Shown: positions 47,756 to 60,867, counted from the stretch's first letter. The stretch: 64,000 nucleotides of DNA from Begonia masoniana (GCA_022432975.1 CM039502.1:13919143-13983142), one strand, 5' to 3'. A program made the numbers and translations. The notes: generated by a model from the letters alone, not told the origin.

Positions 47756-47976
47756 ATTTAATTGTTTATCTCTTTTAATTTAAATTATTTAATTTTTTAC
47801 AAAAATAGGTTGTAAAACCGAAACCGAACCGAAACTTTAGGTTCGGTATAGGTTCGGTTTTGGTGTGCCCCAAAACCGGTTTCGGTTCGGCAAATCCAAA
47901 ACCGAAACCGATCGGTTTGGTTTGGATCCTCCCTAAAACCGAACCGAAACCGGTTTTGCACACCCCTACCCTAAAG

Positions 47977-48884
47977 GGCCTCAGGAGAGCGTCAAGTGCT
48001 AAAACCTTTAACTTTGAAGTGTCGTTGACAAAAAAAAAAAACTTGCTATTGGTTGTATGGAGGCCCTAATCTTAGGGTCCATTGACTATTACTCTATTTT
48101 CATTCATTTATTAAACATTGCAAATGTTAAGTTGCTAGGTTTATCTTTTAATTAATACTTTTTATCTTTTGATTTTTACATCTTCATGACCTATCACTCT
48201 TTAATTTGTGTAATTAACATGATTGATTACAAATAATTTAAATAAATGACTAATTAATTTTAAGAAATTATTTATGTTAAAAATAGAGGGAAATAGTTAC
48301 TCTTAATTTTACACTATAATTATTAACTGATGTAACTATGATATTAATTATTACACCAATTAGTGAGTGTTAAGTCTAAAGGTAAAAATTAAAATGTAGA
48401 TTTAAATAATAAATTTAGCACTCTTAAATTTTCATTCTCAAATAAGATAATTTATTTTCCATAGGTTTTTGAATAAGAAGCTCATCTAGGTGCTTGAGTG
48501 TATCAATCAAATTAGTTCAATGTTTGCTATCATAACAAATGAGAATTATACGTTCAAAGTCAATTCGATCGAACAAAATTCAACGTCAACATCTTAGACA
48601 TGCTGGTTTGAGAGATGATGAATATGAAGATTTTCCTTTTAGTGGTTACTCTTTTTGGTTGTTTCAATGCAACTTTTGTATTCATAAATATACAATACAA
48701 AACAATACATCTTCATGTAAAATTACCCAAATGTCCTCAAACCTTTATGAGGGTTGGATATAGACTTGCTCCACCATTCAAAAAAATTTAAATCTTTGAA
48801 TAATGTTATGTTTACCCTCTAATCTTAATTTAAAAACGTGACACTTATTATAATAATTAATTGTACTAATTACCAAGTATCGTG
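47977..48884. other. AT-rich spacer, no feature seen
   Basis: A 74-codon open frame at 48539 has no recognisable domain. Nothing else seen. Confidence 0.45.
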
Positions 48885-48892
48885 TTAGGATG

Positions 48893-49252
48893 TAGGGGTG
48901 AAATCAATCTGGTTCGATACAGTTCCAGCCCTAATTGAAACTGAAACCAACCCGATCGACCTTCGTAACCAAACCCAAACTGGCAATTTTTTATTATGCT
49001 CAGTTCGATTTCAATTCTTGATTTTTTTCAATTTAAACTCGATTTATTATTGGTTTTGGCCTGTTTTTTGTCATTTTAAAAATTCAAATTTAAAAATTAT
49101 AATTCAATTTGGTTCGACTTTTGAAAGAAGGAATCGAGAACCAAACTGAAAATCACAGTTCGGTTTCAAAATCAATTTTCCCAAAATAGAAACCGAACCG
49201 AACTAAGATTTTTGGTTCAATTTGATTTTAACCAAATCGATTTCCACCTCTA
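48893..49252. mobile_element. 360-bp hAT-like MITE
   Basis: Inverted ends TAGGGGTGAAATC / GATTTCCACCTCTA, and flanking 8-mers TTAGGATG (48885-48892) and TTAAGATG (49253-49260), one change apart. Interior has 'ggttcgat/aaccgaac' motifs. No ORF of note. Confidence 0.75.
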
Positions 49253-49437
49253 TTAAGATGTAAGAATTACGACATGGTGAAACTTGACATTACTCTAATC
49301 TTCAAAACCTTACAAAAAAATAATAAATAACATAACTTCTTTTGTGTCTGTAAATAACAAATCTCAGTTTCAATCATTGATTTTTGGCACAACACATCTC
49401 TGAACATATACGATTATAAGAAATGCTAAAAGAGAAA

Positions 49438-52400
49438 CTAATGAACTGCACCCTTCTGAGGCAGAGTTTCAAATGCAGAGACCGTGTTCTCAAATTTAAC
49501 ACGATGCAGAGGAGCACCACTTTGCTTAATAGCACAGGCTGTTTTCTCTTCAAGAGGACAACGAGCTTTCAGCATTGAAAAGACATGATTGTTCAACCTC
49601 CTTGATTTCTTCATGGCTTCTAAAACATTCTCCCATCCCTACACATTTATGTTCATCACCATAAATAATAACTCCCTGAAGCGAGCACATAAAAGAGTAC
49701 AATGCTTTATCTGTTGGGAATTAATTCCACCATGCGAGGAAACCTAAAATCCAACATTATCGACATGCGATTCGTAATTCGACATTTGCATCGTTAAATG
49801 CGAGAGTTTCTTTCTTATCTTCAAGAATCGCGACTTCACCTTTAAAATATAATATGCACTTTATTTTTTATTCTCTTCAATTAGACTATTGGAATACAAT
49901 CAGACATTCAGAGCTAGGCAAAAAAGGTTAAAAAGTAAAAGTTTATGTTGAGATGAGATGTTTTGGCAATTTTTTAAGTTATTTGACTTTCACGAAATGC
50001 TATACTTTTTTAAGACAATAAACAAAATATTGATATTTGAGACATTATTAATTTTACTACTGCTAAATGATCCAATAATTGTAAGTTTTTTAGAAATTAT
50101 CAAGTTAGTTTGAATCTTTCTAGTTAGAGGGAAATTGCTATAAATTAAGTGTTTCTATTTGTGTTGCAATTTTTAGTCAAAATCAAGAAGATTTAGTCAA
50201 AATACATACGTATTTTAAAAAATGCTATTATCGTGAGATAAGAAAGTTGGATTGAAGATTGAAATGAGATGATCTATCCAACTATTCTCGTGGGATAAAG
50301 AAGTTGGATTAATGATTTAAAATGAAATAGGCTATCCAGTTTGAATTTTGAATTATTGTTTCGAATAATATCAATTTTTAATTTTAAATTTTAAATTCTT
50401 GTTGTAATTTAAATAAAGTGATAACTTCCTTCCATTCTTTTTGAATTTCATCATTTTTCAAGTTGTATTTAAACATTTATCAATGAATAAAAATGGATAA
50501 TAAAAATTTAATTCAGGTTTGAGTTTCCTTGTTACTCCGAGATCAAAAGGTTCTCTCCAACAATCCCTTGTACATCATAGATTGGAATCACAGAGGAGGG
50601 AATTCTAACAAATTGCAAACCGTTAATAAACAAACTCGCAGTTTTTTCTTTAGGTAAAAACCATTTTAACCCAACTATGGATTTTTTTTTTTTTAAAAAC
50701 ACCCTTACATTAACAAATCCAACTTTCAACTATCATAAACTTAACAATTTAACTCCTCATGGGCCTCCGATCACCCTCCATTCTACATTTTTTGCCTAGA
50801 ACGGAGGGTCGATCTAAAACGAGCGGCCCCCCGTTCTCAAAAATTACTCTTGAGAACGGGGGTCGTCTCCTTAGATTGGCCCCTTGTTGTGGAACAGCGG
50901 GGGGCCATTTGTCCAGACTGGCTCCCGTTCTCAAAATTAGAGCTGAGAACGAGGGTCTTCACCAGCCCCGATAGTATACAAGAGATTGGCCCCCCACTTT
51001 CAGAAAACTAAATTTTTTTCTCTCAGCTGTTGCGATTCCAACTCAAAACCTGACTATTTCACGCCTCCACCTTGTTGATTTATCTATCCTTGTTGGTTTA
51101 CTACAACTATTATCCAAAAATCTGACAAATCCGAGCCCTAAAATCCCCCAAAAGTCTTCAAATCCGAGCCTAAAAATCTCAAATCCGAGCCCTTTCAAAT
51201 GGCCCCCAAATTGGTATTTAAACGAAATTAACTAAAATTACAATAAATCGTACAAGTGTTAGAAAATAACGAAACTTTCCAAATTATTTTTTCATAGTGT
51301 GGTGAACACGTGTTAAAAAGTTCAAATAAATTGAATATCGTTTGGTATTTTTTTCTCTCCGTTGCAAGGCTGGAACCCCGGTTCATTCTTCACTTTATAA
51401 ATTAATTTTGAAAAAATATCAAACGATATTAAATTTACTTGAAAGTTTTACCACATGTTCATCACATAATGGGAAGATAATCAAGAAAATTTCGTGATTT
51501 TATAACACTTGTAACCCCGTTCTGGAGAACGGCCCTCGTTATCCAGTTCAATAATTGAGAACCGGGGGGGGGGGGGGGGGGGGGGGGGGCTCCACCCCCA
51601 CAACGACCCCCGACAGAACAAGGGACCGTTGTTTTTAAACTAGCTCCCGGTTCTAGGCAAAAAAATGCAGAACTGGGGGTGATCGGGGGGTCGTTAGGGG
51701 GTTAAATCGTTAAGTTTTATGATAGTTAAAGGTTGAATTTGTTAGGGTTATTAGTTCAAGGGTGTTTTAAAAAAAAAATCCATAGTTTAGGGGGTTAAAA
51801 TGGTTTTTACCCTTTTCCTTTTAATCGTCCCAGAACTTGTTTTCAAACTTCAAGTCCTAACACTTTGCCCTTTATGCGAGGGGTTTTTCCCCTCTTCTAT
51901 GTAATTTCTTCCTTATCAATACATATCATTTCTTATAAAAAAAAATGATATGACTTTTGCAAGAGTTTTAGAGCCTCGATAATGAGTTAGTTAAATAAGA
52001 TCTTGTTTTTAAGTAGTGTATCACTGCCATTAAAAACTGGATGGATCATTAACATGGAAAAGCTTATACCTGGATAAAATGAGGATTTTTATGAGTCTGT
52101 GTGATTGATCCGGCCTCAGCTTCAGCAACGTTGAGGATTTGATATGAAAAGTCAAAGAGCTCAAAATGCAATTGTTGCCCAAGCAAGTATACAATGGTGC
52201 AACCACCCCAAGCAACTGAATCACCAAGCACTTCGTAGTTGTTTGATGATGCATGAACAGACTCCTCTAGGTAACCCTGAAAATCAGAAGTCTGAATTTA
52301 TTTACACGAAACTAAATTATTTTAACGAAGATGTTAATTGACAAAATAAATACAATTTCACTTTCTCTATAGCATAAGAACGTATCAAATGATGACCGGT

Positions 52401-55400
52401 CTATCAAATCTTTTTCATGGTTGCAGGGTTGTAGCGAGCAAAATTAAATGATTTTATGCGACAATGGATATAAATCTGCATTCCAACAGGCAGCATCTCT
52501 GATAATGAACTAAAATCAAGTAAATTAGATTATGCAGGATCGCAATTGAAATGCGTGATTCACACATGCATCATCAGCAACAAAGTAATTATTTATTCAT
52601 GAGCTGTGGATTGCATTTTGACATTTTACACCAAAATTAACTTTCATAAGTGAAGCATTTAGCAAGATGTCTCCCCGATCATGGCAGGGATTGATTACAG
52701 TTGAAATTCTATCTAAATCCCAAAATTTATTGTCATGGACTAAATTCATGATTGAATAAAAAAAACTAAATCTGAGGACCATCAAATTCATGATCAAGGA
52801 AACATTCCGATAAACGAAATTTTTTCAACAAACAAATCATGAAAAACGAACTAACACTTACAATTTGAAGTCCACTATATATCCGATAGAAATCCTTTGA
52901 AGTGGTAATGTCGATAAAGCCAGTCTTGGGAGCAACACTCCACCTGCTGCAGTATTTATCTAGAGCCGCACTCGTAAATGCAAGCGCATATTCCAAAACA
53001 CTTCCCGTATTCAAGTTGGCTTTGTATAAAAGATCTAAATGAAGAAAAAAAGAAATGGATTATTACAAGTGAAGTTCAAACAAGAACAGTAATAAAAATA
53101 GACAGAAACGAAGAAGACTTCCACAGCACCAGAGGATCTATATATCAGGAAGGTCATAACAGCTCAACTTGATTTATATCATGATAAAGCATGCATAATA
53201 GTAAAACTACAAATATTTCACACTTTCTTTTCTAGTCGAGTTAGTCATATTAGTCCATTGTTGTGGATGTAGAGTGGACCAAAAAACTTCAAACCCGCAC
53301 GCGCAGATTTTTGGAGCATAGACCCCAGGGGAATCTATCATAAGCTCTGATAAGCCTACTATTGGATTTACGTAAAGAGTATTTTACTTAGAAGGGAGAA
53401 GGCAGTTGTAGGGGGATGGTTAGTTGGTCATTTTGAAATTGAGTAAGGACTCCGGAGTAGAGATGAGAGGTGGCTAAGAAGAGAGTTTAGATAGAGAAAG
53501 GGAAATTCAGAATCTTGGGATCCTGGGGGAAAAGTTCTTGTAAACTGGAGTATTGTTTTTCAATAAAAGAAGCAAGAACGTACCTGTTGGTGTGGAATTC
53601 AGCGATAAGAATTCTAAATTCTTATCAAGCTCATCTAGGCTTTTTCAAGACTTTAACCAACTTAAGTTTGTGATTGGAATATAGGCTTATTTTTCAAAAT
53701 TGTTCACAAAAAATCATGTAATTTTTGGTTGTTTCTAATTGAAAGGATATAATTTATTGTTAATATTTACTGTGAAGCTTTGTTTAGAGATTTCTTGTCC
53801 TTTATTTTTGAGTTTCTTCTTCTTTAATACAATGTTTCTTATTTCTTTTAAAAAATACGATGTTTCTTAAAAAAACGACTAAATATAATGCACAAAAAAT
53901 AGTATATTTACTAAAAACAAATGACTACTGATAATGGAAAAAGAAAAAAAGAAACAAAAATTATGGACCAGATCACCAGACCTGCAGCTTCTGCCTGTTT
54001 TGATAGAGTACAGAATGATGTTGCATTAGGGTACACAGAGTTTGACATGATTGAAGCCGTTGCTGATTTGAAGAGATTAACCAATGGGCTGTCTCCGCCA
54101 TCATCAGACTGCAGTATTTGCCCATCTGCACCTGGAAGCATGCCTAACCAAGGGGCTATTTGCATGAAACGCATGGTATCCACTTCTCTCTATAATCAGA
54201 GCGGTGTATTGTACCAGACGAAAAAGCAAGAATCAGTCGACAGCCTTAAAATATGCTTCTTTCCTTTTATTGATGAGCACAAAGAGTTCATAAAACTGAA
54301 TAGAAATATCCATTAAATTTGTCTCTCTTTCATTTCCATTGTGTTCGGTAACTTGATACGAAATAAGCCTGTAACTTATCTCTCATTTTCACTATACGGT
54401 CGGTCCATTCTTTTGGTTCTTGCCCATTGAAACAACATAGCTTTGAATTAATATATAACTTTTTCTTCTCCTTGGGAGAATCTAATATCCTCCTTTTTAA
54501 TACATTTTCTTTATCAAAACAATTCTTGTTTCAATAAAGAAAAAAACATGAAAGGATATTGTATACTGAAAAAGTGCTCTGATATTAATAATTCAGGGAA
54601 CCAAACATTTTTCATCGAAAATTTCAACATGAAACATACGACTTAATACATTTATCATGGGACAAAATCTTAATAATTCATGAAAAAAGAAACATTAGTT
54701 TTTCCATTACCTTACTCTTCAAATATCAACAAAAGATCAGTGAATGTTTCTAATTAATTGGCAGATTAAAAACAAATAATTCAGACACTAACCAGCACAA
54801 TATCAAGGAGTCCCATCCAGTATAATATGCTGCCAATCTCCTTGATCCCACGAAGTACCTCTGTTTTAAGCTCTAATTTGGATCCCCAGTTGAGATTTTC
54901 TTTAACAAGCCTCATACAACCTGTGGGGTTAGATGGTTACTAAATAAATTTCACCAGCAGGAAAAATATTGCAAATTTCAGTTTCTACCAAATGGTACTT
55001 GTTCCATAAATCTGATACTGCTTGTTAAGCCATCCACTAATATCACGAAATAGAAAACTGACATTTTCTCCTTCAATAAGAAACAAAATTCGTTACCCAA
55101 GATCGCATTGCGCCTTTGTTCTAGAAGTTGAGTTCTTTTTAGACTCTTGAAACAAGAACACCGGAACCTGCTCAATCTCATTAATCCATACCTTGTTTCT
55201 GATTGGTATTGGAAATTTCTAAATTAGAAACAAGGCTTGTTGGAAAAATGATTACCAAGGTTTCTAATAGAAACAGAATTGAGCTAATGAACTTAGTTTC
55301 ACCTTTTTTTTTACAACTTGGTAAAAACAGTATCTCTTTGCGCAACATCTTTTAAGAATTGCGTTATATATAAAGTAAGAGACAAGGTCTTAGTTTGTTC

Positions 55401-57318
55401 TTGGATAGTTAGGTTGATGATACCTCATATTGTTTCTAATTCCCACCTATCTACAGTCTTTCTTACTATAAAATGTGATAGAAAATGAGAAGGTATAACT
55501 CATTCTAAAAGCTAATTCAAAAAGTGAGAGAATCCCCCTTATATTTATACAAAACCGTTTGTTTTGGTTCTGTCGATATGGGACAACACCCACCTACACG
55601 TTTAGCGTAATAGATTTTTTTTTCCTTCACGTCTAGCGTGTTTAATCGGTGCTCACATCGTACAGATTTAGCTCTGATACCATGATAGAAAGTAAGAGGG
55701 TAAAGCTCACTCCAAAAGTTAGCTCAAGGATTGAGGGAATCCCTCTCATATTTATACAAGACCATTTGCTTTGGTTCTGTCGATGTAGGACAACACCCGC
55801 CCATACATTTAGCGTGATAAATTTTTCTTTCCTTCACGTCTAGTGTTATGATCCAGTCTGATCTAGAAGAGATTTTGTTCTAGCTTTTTTCAGTCTTGGA
55901 GGGATCTTGGATGTCAAGTTTGTGCATTATGAAATTTTTGAGTTATACTAGAGAATGACAAGAAAGAAACTACAAGAGTAAACATCTTTGGAGAAATGGC
56001 ATAAAACAACTTTCGGGGTTTATGGCTCTATCAAAATGCTATGCTCTTTAAGGACATGTCGCCAAATAATTGCTAAATGGGCACTCTTTCAAGCATTTTG
56101 TGAATTGTCCTTTCTTTTTGGTTGTAATATGATGGACATTTAGCACATTCCTCAATATATTTTACCAAGAGAATTTCTCATCCTCTTATTCATATATACA
56201 ATTTAAATCTCTGAATACAATATGTTTTTCTTATCTACTAAATTTGTAAATAGACAAGTGAGCTAGATTTAAGAAAGTTTAATTTTTTTAAGGGAGGTCT
56301 GATAAGCCTCCTATAAGATTAACTCATGGGAGGAGGAAAGGAAAGGTAGGAGAAGAGGAAGTTAGCTGGGAAGTTGTAAGAAGTAACTGAAAGGTAGTTA
56401 CTTAGCTTATATGAAGGAGAGAAAGGAAGAGAGAAGGTAGGCAGTTCTTGGAGTGAAGTAATTCATTGTGAGGAGTAGTGTGGACTCTCAACAACTCCAG
56501 GGCAGATTGTATTCCTAGTTCTATTATCTACCACAATAATCAAGGAGTTTCTTCGTACCACTGTTTTGTAGATAGAACTCAATGTGATTTCTATCAAGTT
56601 TATCAACTTTTAAACTACTGATTCATCAAATGTTTGCAATCATAGGATATTGCACAAAAAAAAAAAAAACAGATTGACGACCTTCTCACTTTCTATCAAC
56701 ATTAATCCTCAATAAACATAAACAAATACACACAAGCGCCTATTTTAAACTATTGATTAAAAGATACCTGTTACACCTCCATCAAACGGAAGAAGTCCAA
56801 TGGATCTTGGCAATGCTTCTTGTAATCCTGTTATCATTGGCTCCAGGATGGCAACCTAAAACATATTTGACATAAAAAAAAGATTTCTCTCCAACCAAAT
56901 GTCATTTTTGACTTGACACATTCGATACTGATCTGAAACTCCAGATGTAGGATTTTTTCAGTTATAAACTACAGTGTTACTTGGCCTTACTGCTATCACA
57001 TGCTGACAATTAGTGTAATTGTTGATTGTCTAATTGGTGTGCTTGATATCTGATATTGTCTTATTGTTTCTCCTCAGACATAACCCTAACCTCAACAAAA
57101 TCCTAATATAAGTAACCTAAATAAACGCTGAACGATCTAGAGGGTACCTTACTGGGGAAAACAGGAAAAAAGTATCGGTTGAAAATCGTCGCGTGGAGAG
57201 GAGGTTGCGTTTGCGTGAAAGAGAGAGCGTACATAGAAAGAGAAAATGAGGAGTGTTTCCGTAAGGAGAAGAGAAGAGAGGAAGAACATGCTTCTTCAAC
57301 AAGTTGAACACTTGGCAT
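49438..57318 (-). CDS. PIR: PIR/PIROGI (CYFIP-like WAVE-complex subunit), C-terminal exons with possible new first exon
   Basis: Minus-strand exons in consistent phase: 56855-56768, 54920-54793, 54189-53982, 53034-52862, 52276-52070, 49638-49438 (stop TAG). They encode 334 residues that match, as I recall it, the C-terminal part of plant PIR, e.g. 'MRFMQIAPWLGMLPGADGQI', 'GSVLEYALAFTSAALDKYC', 'SKDFYRIYSGLQI' and 'VLGDSVAWGGCTIVYLLG'. PIR is about 1,280 residues and belongs to the WAVE/SCAR complex that activates ARP2/3 actin nucleation. The first about 950 residues are not found up to 58713. A candidate first exon (57318-57148, ATG then 'MPSVQLVEEACSS', donor AAG|GT) is in phase with exon 56855 and would give 391 residues. 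All exons are free of stops. Either this is a 5'-truncated gene with an acquired start, or the true 5' exons lie in the gap or further right. Confidence 0.85.
50652..51812. mobile_element. Mutator-like MITE in a PIR intron
   Basis: 1161 bp with long inverted ends (over 100 bp) beginning AGGTAAAAACCATTTTAACC and ending GGTTTTTACCC. Flanking 9-mers TTTTTCTTT and TTTTCCTTT differ once. The interior has repeated 'aacggggg' and 'ggccccc' inverted motifs and no transposase. Confidence 0.75.
51564..51589 (+). repeat. 26-base G homopolymer
   Basis: An uninterrupted G run inside the MITE at 50652-51812. It can form G-quadruplex structures; its exact length is prone to sequencing error. Confidence 0.9.
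53348..53627. mobile_element. Solo LTR in a PIR intron
   Basis: 280 bp from TGATAAGCCTACTATTGG to TTCTTATCA, flanked by a perfect 5-bp duplication AGCTC (53343-53347 and 53628-53632). A polyadenylation-like AATAAA occurs near 53564. Confidence 0.75.
55476..55849 (-). mobile_element. TRIM-like miniature LTR element, minus strand
   Basis: Two direct repeats begin TGATAGAAA (55476 and 55683) and share 'ttcacgtctag'. Immediately before the second repeat is GCTCTGATACCA (55671-55682), the exact complement of TGGTATCAGAGC, so the element reads on minus. No coding capacity. The right end is approximate. Confidence 0.75.
56300..56596. mobile_element. Probable solo LTR related by its ends to 53348-53627
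   Basis: Starts TGATAAGCCTCC and ends TTTCTATCA, the same inverted tips as the LTR at 53348. The flanks (aggtc, agttt) do not give a clear duplication. Confidence 0.5.
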
Positions 57319-57858
57319 CCATCCATTGGCTTCCTAATTTGGGCCCCTCATTGGTTTACAACTAAATTGTTATTTAGTTCGTCGACTCGTTCTAACGAAT
57401 CTCTCTCATTTCACTTAAAACCATCGACAATTTCCAACTAAAACCATTCATTGTTTAATATCGAATTAATCCGCTTAATGATTCTGGAATAATTCATGTC
57501 AAAATGCCGGTGTACACAACTCCTGCATATGGTGACTTCGAGCATTCATCCCACTTATATTGAATGAGAAATTGAGGTGCTTCGCTTCCCAGAACTCTAG
57601 ACTAGGACCTTCAAAACATAGTCGTTCGGAGGATGATTAGATGGAAAACATATTGGTAAGGAGAAAATCTCATCGAATTTTTTTTTTGGAAAAAAAATAT
57701 AGTGTATTTGAAGATATAAAGCGAACCATAGTCGAATATTCTTTTGGAAAATGGTTTAGAGATAAATTACCCTTAAAAGTAATAGCGGCGCTGCAGCTGA
57801 GTGTGAAGACGAGTGTGAGTGGTGACTGCATGCTTCTTCTCAGAATCTAGACGATTTG

Positions 57859-57958
57859 NNNNNNNNNNNNNNNNNNNNNNNNNNNNNNNNNNNNNNNNNN
57901 NNNNNNNNNNNNNNNNNNNNNNNNNNNNNNNNNNNNNNNNNNNNNNNNNNNNNNNNNN
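57859..57958. other. Assembly gap (100 N)
   Basis: Exactly 100 N, a common placeholder for unknown length. It separates the PIR exons from the duplicated SEC segment. Confidence 0.98.
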
Positions 57959-58713
57959 TCTAATGTGAGGGTGTGGACAGAGCTCTGGGGTGGTTGCTGA
58001 AGCCAGACATATATATGCTCTGAGGTTTTAAGTTTTGTAAAGAGAAAATATGTTCGTGAATTTTACTTAGATCTGATGTCTTGGTTTTAGGAAAACTTCT
58101 GTTGAAATTCTGTGGTATTCTGGTAAGTATGGGATTTGTCTGATGTTCTAAAAACCTCTGGATTTGACAGTTGAATTTATGTTTGGAAGTATCTGGAAGT
58201 GTTGGAATATTTGTTCTGTTGGCCTGTGCAGGATGGGTTTTAGTTTTAGAGCATCAATGTAATTTGATTTTCTTAAGTTTCTGCCCGTGCCGTTACTGTA
58301 TGTTTGAAAAAAAAAAAATCATATTTTGAATCGGTTTGAAGGGTTGAACGTTGTTTTTATGCTCTCTGTTTTGTTTGCTTTGTTACATGTTGACAAATTA
58401 TGTTTTTAACAATATGTCTCCGATGATCTCTGGTGCTGTAAAATCACCTTATTACCGTTGTTGTTTTTATTGTATCTTTCGATCACTGTCACAACATTAT
58501 CTTCCGGTCATGTTCACAACTTATCGTCCGGTGAACTGGTCACACTTCATCTTCCAGTCACGTTCACAAATTCATATCCGGTCCTTTCACAACTTATCTT
58601 CCGGTTCACTGTTCCCAACTTCCTCCGGTCAGGTTAACAATCATCTTCGGTCATGTTCACAACGTCATCTTCCGGGTTCACCACCCACAACAACACAGAA
58701 AAATGACCGTGTA
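57959..58713. other. Spacer with CTTCCGGTCA...GTTCACAAC repeats
   Basis: From about 58480 to 58680 the motif 'cttccggtca' followed by 'gttcacaac' recurs about six times at irregular 25-30 bp spacing. No exon seen. Confidence 0.6.
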
Positions 58714-59168
58714 ACCAAAATATGTTACAATTATTCATACATAATGAGAGAAACGATTGAATGCTCCAAATTCCATCATAACATGAAAAATAATGGTTTA
58801 TGTTTTAATAACAAGTCGATTTTAGAGCTAAGGTGACATTTCATATAGATTTAATACCAACTCCTATAATCAACGATAGTGATCATGAAGGGAATCATAA
58901 TATCCATATTCTTCTGCCCATGTGGATAAATTAGGCATAATCTAATCTGACGCCCTCATTATATTTTTAGAAAATATTTTTTGAGGCGTCTCATTCTTTT
59001 TAAAGACGTCTCTATATCTTGTTTTAAATTATATGCATTCGCGTTGTCCTTACTCCAAATGTTCAACGAGTCACAACCTTCAACATAGACCCAACAATGG
59101 AATGTCCATGTCTTTGGCGACCAATGTAATGGGACACATTTATTAAACAGCTCAAATAAAAATAAAAC

Positions 59169-59758
59169 CTGATAGTAGATTGCTCCCATGAGAAGAAGGT
59201 TATCAGTGCGAATCGGATTTCTCTCATAAACTATACTGCTATGCTCTAGAGCCTGCTTATAGTCGCCAGACTTGTACTTTTGATGACCAAGAATTAAAAG
59301 TGCGTCTTCATCAACTGCATAATAAAATACACAAACGTAGTGCATATATAGGATCATGAATCCAAAATGCATAAAGTAGAAACTATCTTCCAAATGTCGT
59401 TAAGATAATGCACAAATTTTCGGATGGGAGAGTTATAAGCAGAAAGACGCCTTGACTTTCAACACCAAATTAAATTATTGGAAAATGCAAGTACCAATCG
59501 ATTAATTAGTGAGTAAGTACATGAAATGCGAATGAAGACTCAAATTAAACTTCCCCTCCAAGTTCGACTATTCAGAGACTCAAACAGTCGCAATCAAGTA
59601 ACTGTAACAACAAAAAAAAGGAACCAAACCTTCATGTGAATCAGGACCGTCAAAGGGCACCAATTTGAGTGAAGATGGCTCAGCCTTCACCGTAAACACT
59701 TCGTCGCGATCCAACCCGAACGCAGCTCGAGAAATTCCAGCACCGAGGCCAATTAGCA

Positions 59759-59793
<35 letters not shown>

Positions 59794-59864
59794 GGCTGCT
59801 GCTGCTGCTGCTGCTGCTGCTGATGCCGGTGATGGTGGCGAGCCTCACCCTGCACAGAAATCAT
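59169..59864 (-). pseudogene. SEC: Truncated duplicate of SEC (exons 1-2 only)
   Basis: Exon 1 (59864-59630, 235 bp) and exon 2 (59314-59169, 146 bp) match the left copy, including the poly-Q tract and all splice sites. No later TPR exon is found to the left before the PIR exons. The upstream region with TATA-like box is also copied, so transcription is possible, giving at most an N-terminal fragment of about 127 residues plus read-through. Confidence 0.9.
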
Positions 59865-60423
59865 CTTGCGATCTCTCTAATCCACGATCAAGCTCCAAAT
59901 AAACACAAAAACGCTTAAAACTCTTCAGAAAAACAGATCAGACGACATGGACACACTCCATTGGAGCGTTTACAGGGTAGAATTTTCGCTCCGGAATCGG
60001 GAACTTCGGAATCCCCCCATAGATTTTAAAGAACAAGAGACATGAACGAGGGAGGCTATAAATAGAGTGACGCGGTGGGTAAAAGAAAGAGGAAAAATCA
60101 GGACCGTCAACGCGAGCGGTTGATTTTCAGCCGTTGGATCATTAACATACTATCAGTTTCTGCCACGTGCTTAACATAAGAAAAATGAGTGAGTTGGAAG
60201 TTGGAAGGAACTACTGTACTTTAAATTAAAATGAAATGCATTAAAAACCAATTAAGATAATATCTATTAAAAAAAAAAAAGAGAGAATATTAATAATCAT
60301 TTCTCCTAACATTAAAATAAATCAAACAATCATCATTTTAACCCTCTATTATAAAATTTATAATTTTATTTTTTTATTTTTTTATTTATTTAATTTGACC
60401 TTTGGAACACTAATTTAATTTTG

Positions 60424-60867
60424 TGCGACAGAACTTTAAACAAAGAAGCTTCTCCTTTGCCTCCATTTCTTAACCTAGAAACAAAAACTTTCGCAGTATG
60501 GATGAAATCTCTTCTGTACCACTCCAATGGCTTCACCGTCTTCAACTCCAAACGCGATATTGCATATCGTGTTGATAATTACAAGACCAAGTGTAGTAAT
60601 GGAGTTCATCTCGTGGATCTTCACGGCCAAACTCTGTTTTTGATCATTCTCAAAAAGGGAGATGGAAGATCTTTTGTCGTCCCATCCACTGTACATACGA
60701 TGACAATTTTAAAAAAAACCAGTCATACTTCGTCGGAGATGCCTATCGAATTTTCAGCGAAGGTTTTGTTTTCTTCTTTCGAATTTCAGGGTCGTATTTT
60801 GTATTTTTCTATTTATTTAGACAAAATTAGGGTTGATTCCGAGAAAAGTGATGAAGTTGAGAGATGA
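60424..60867 (+). pseudogene. Duplicate of the LURP-one-related fragment
   Basis: About 148 codons, with only a few replacements relative to 15799-16242 (for example 'FNSKRDIAYRV', 'LFLIILKKGDG'). The same missing start and the same altered tail show that the damage predates the duplication. Confidence 0.65.

Larger units (their letters stand above)
46703..47968 (+). mobile_element. hAT-type non-autonomous element with a captured host gene piece
   Basis: 1266 bp with terminal inverted repeats TAGGGGTGTGCAAA / TTTTGCACACCCCTA and a perfect 8-bp duplication CCCTAAAG (46695-46702 and 47969-47976). Subterminal regions are rich in AACCGAA/TTCGGTT motifs. The interior (about 46900-47760) is not element-like and carries the first exons of an SDE3-like gene. 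No transposase. Confidence 0.9.
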
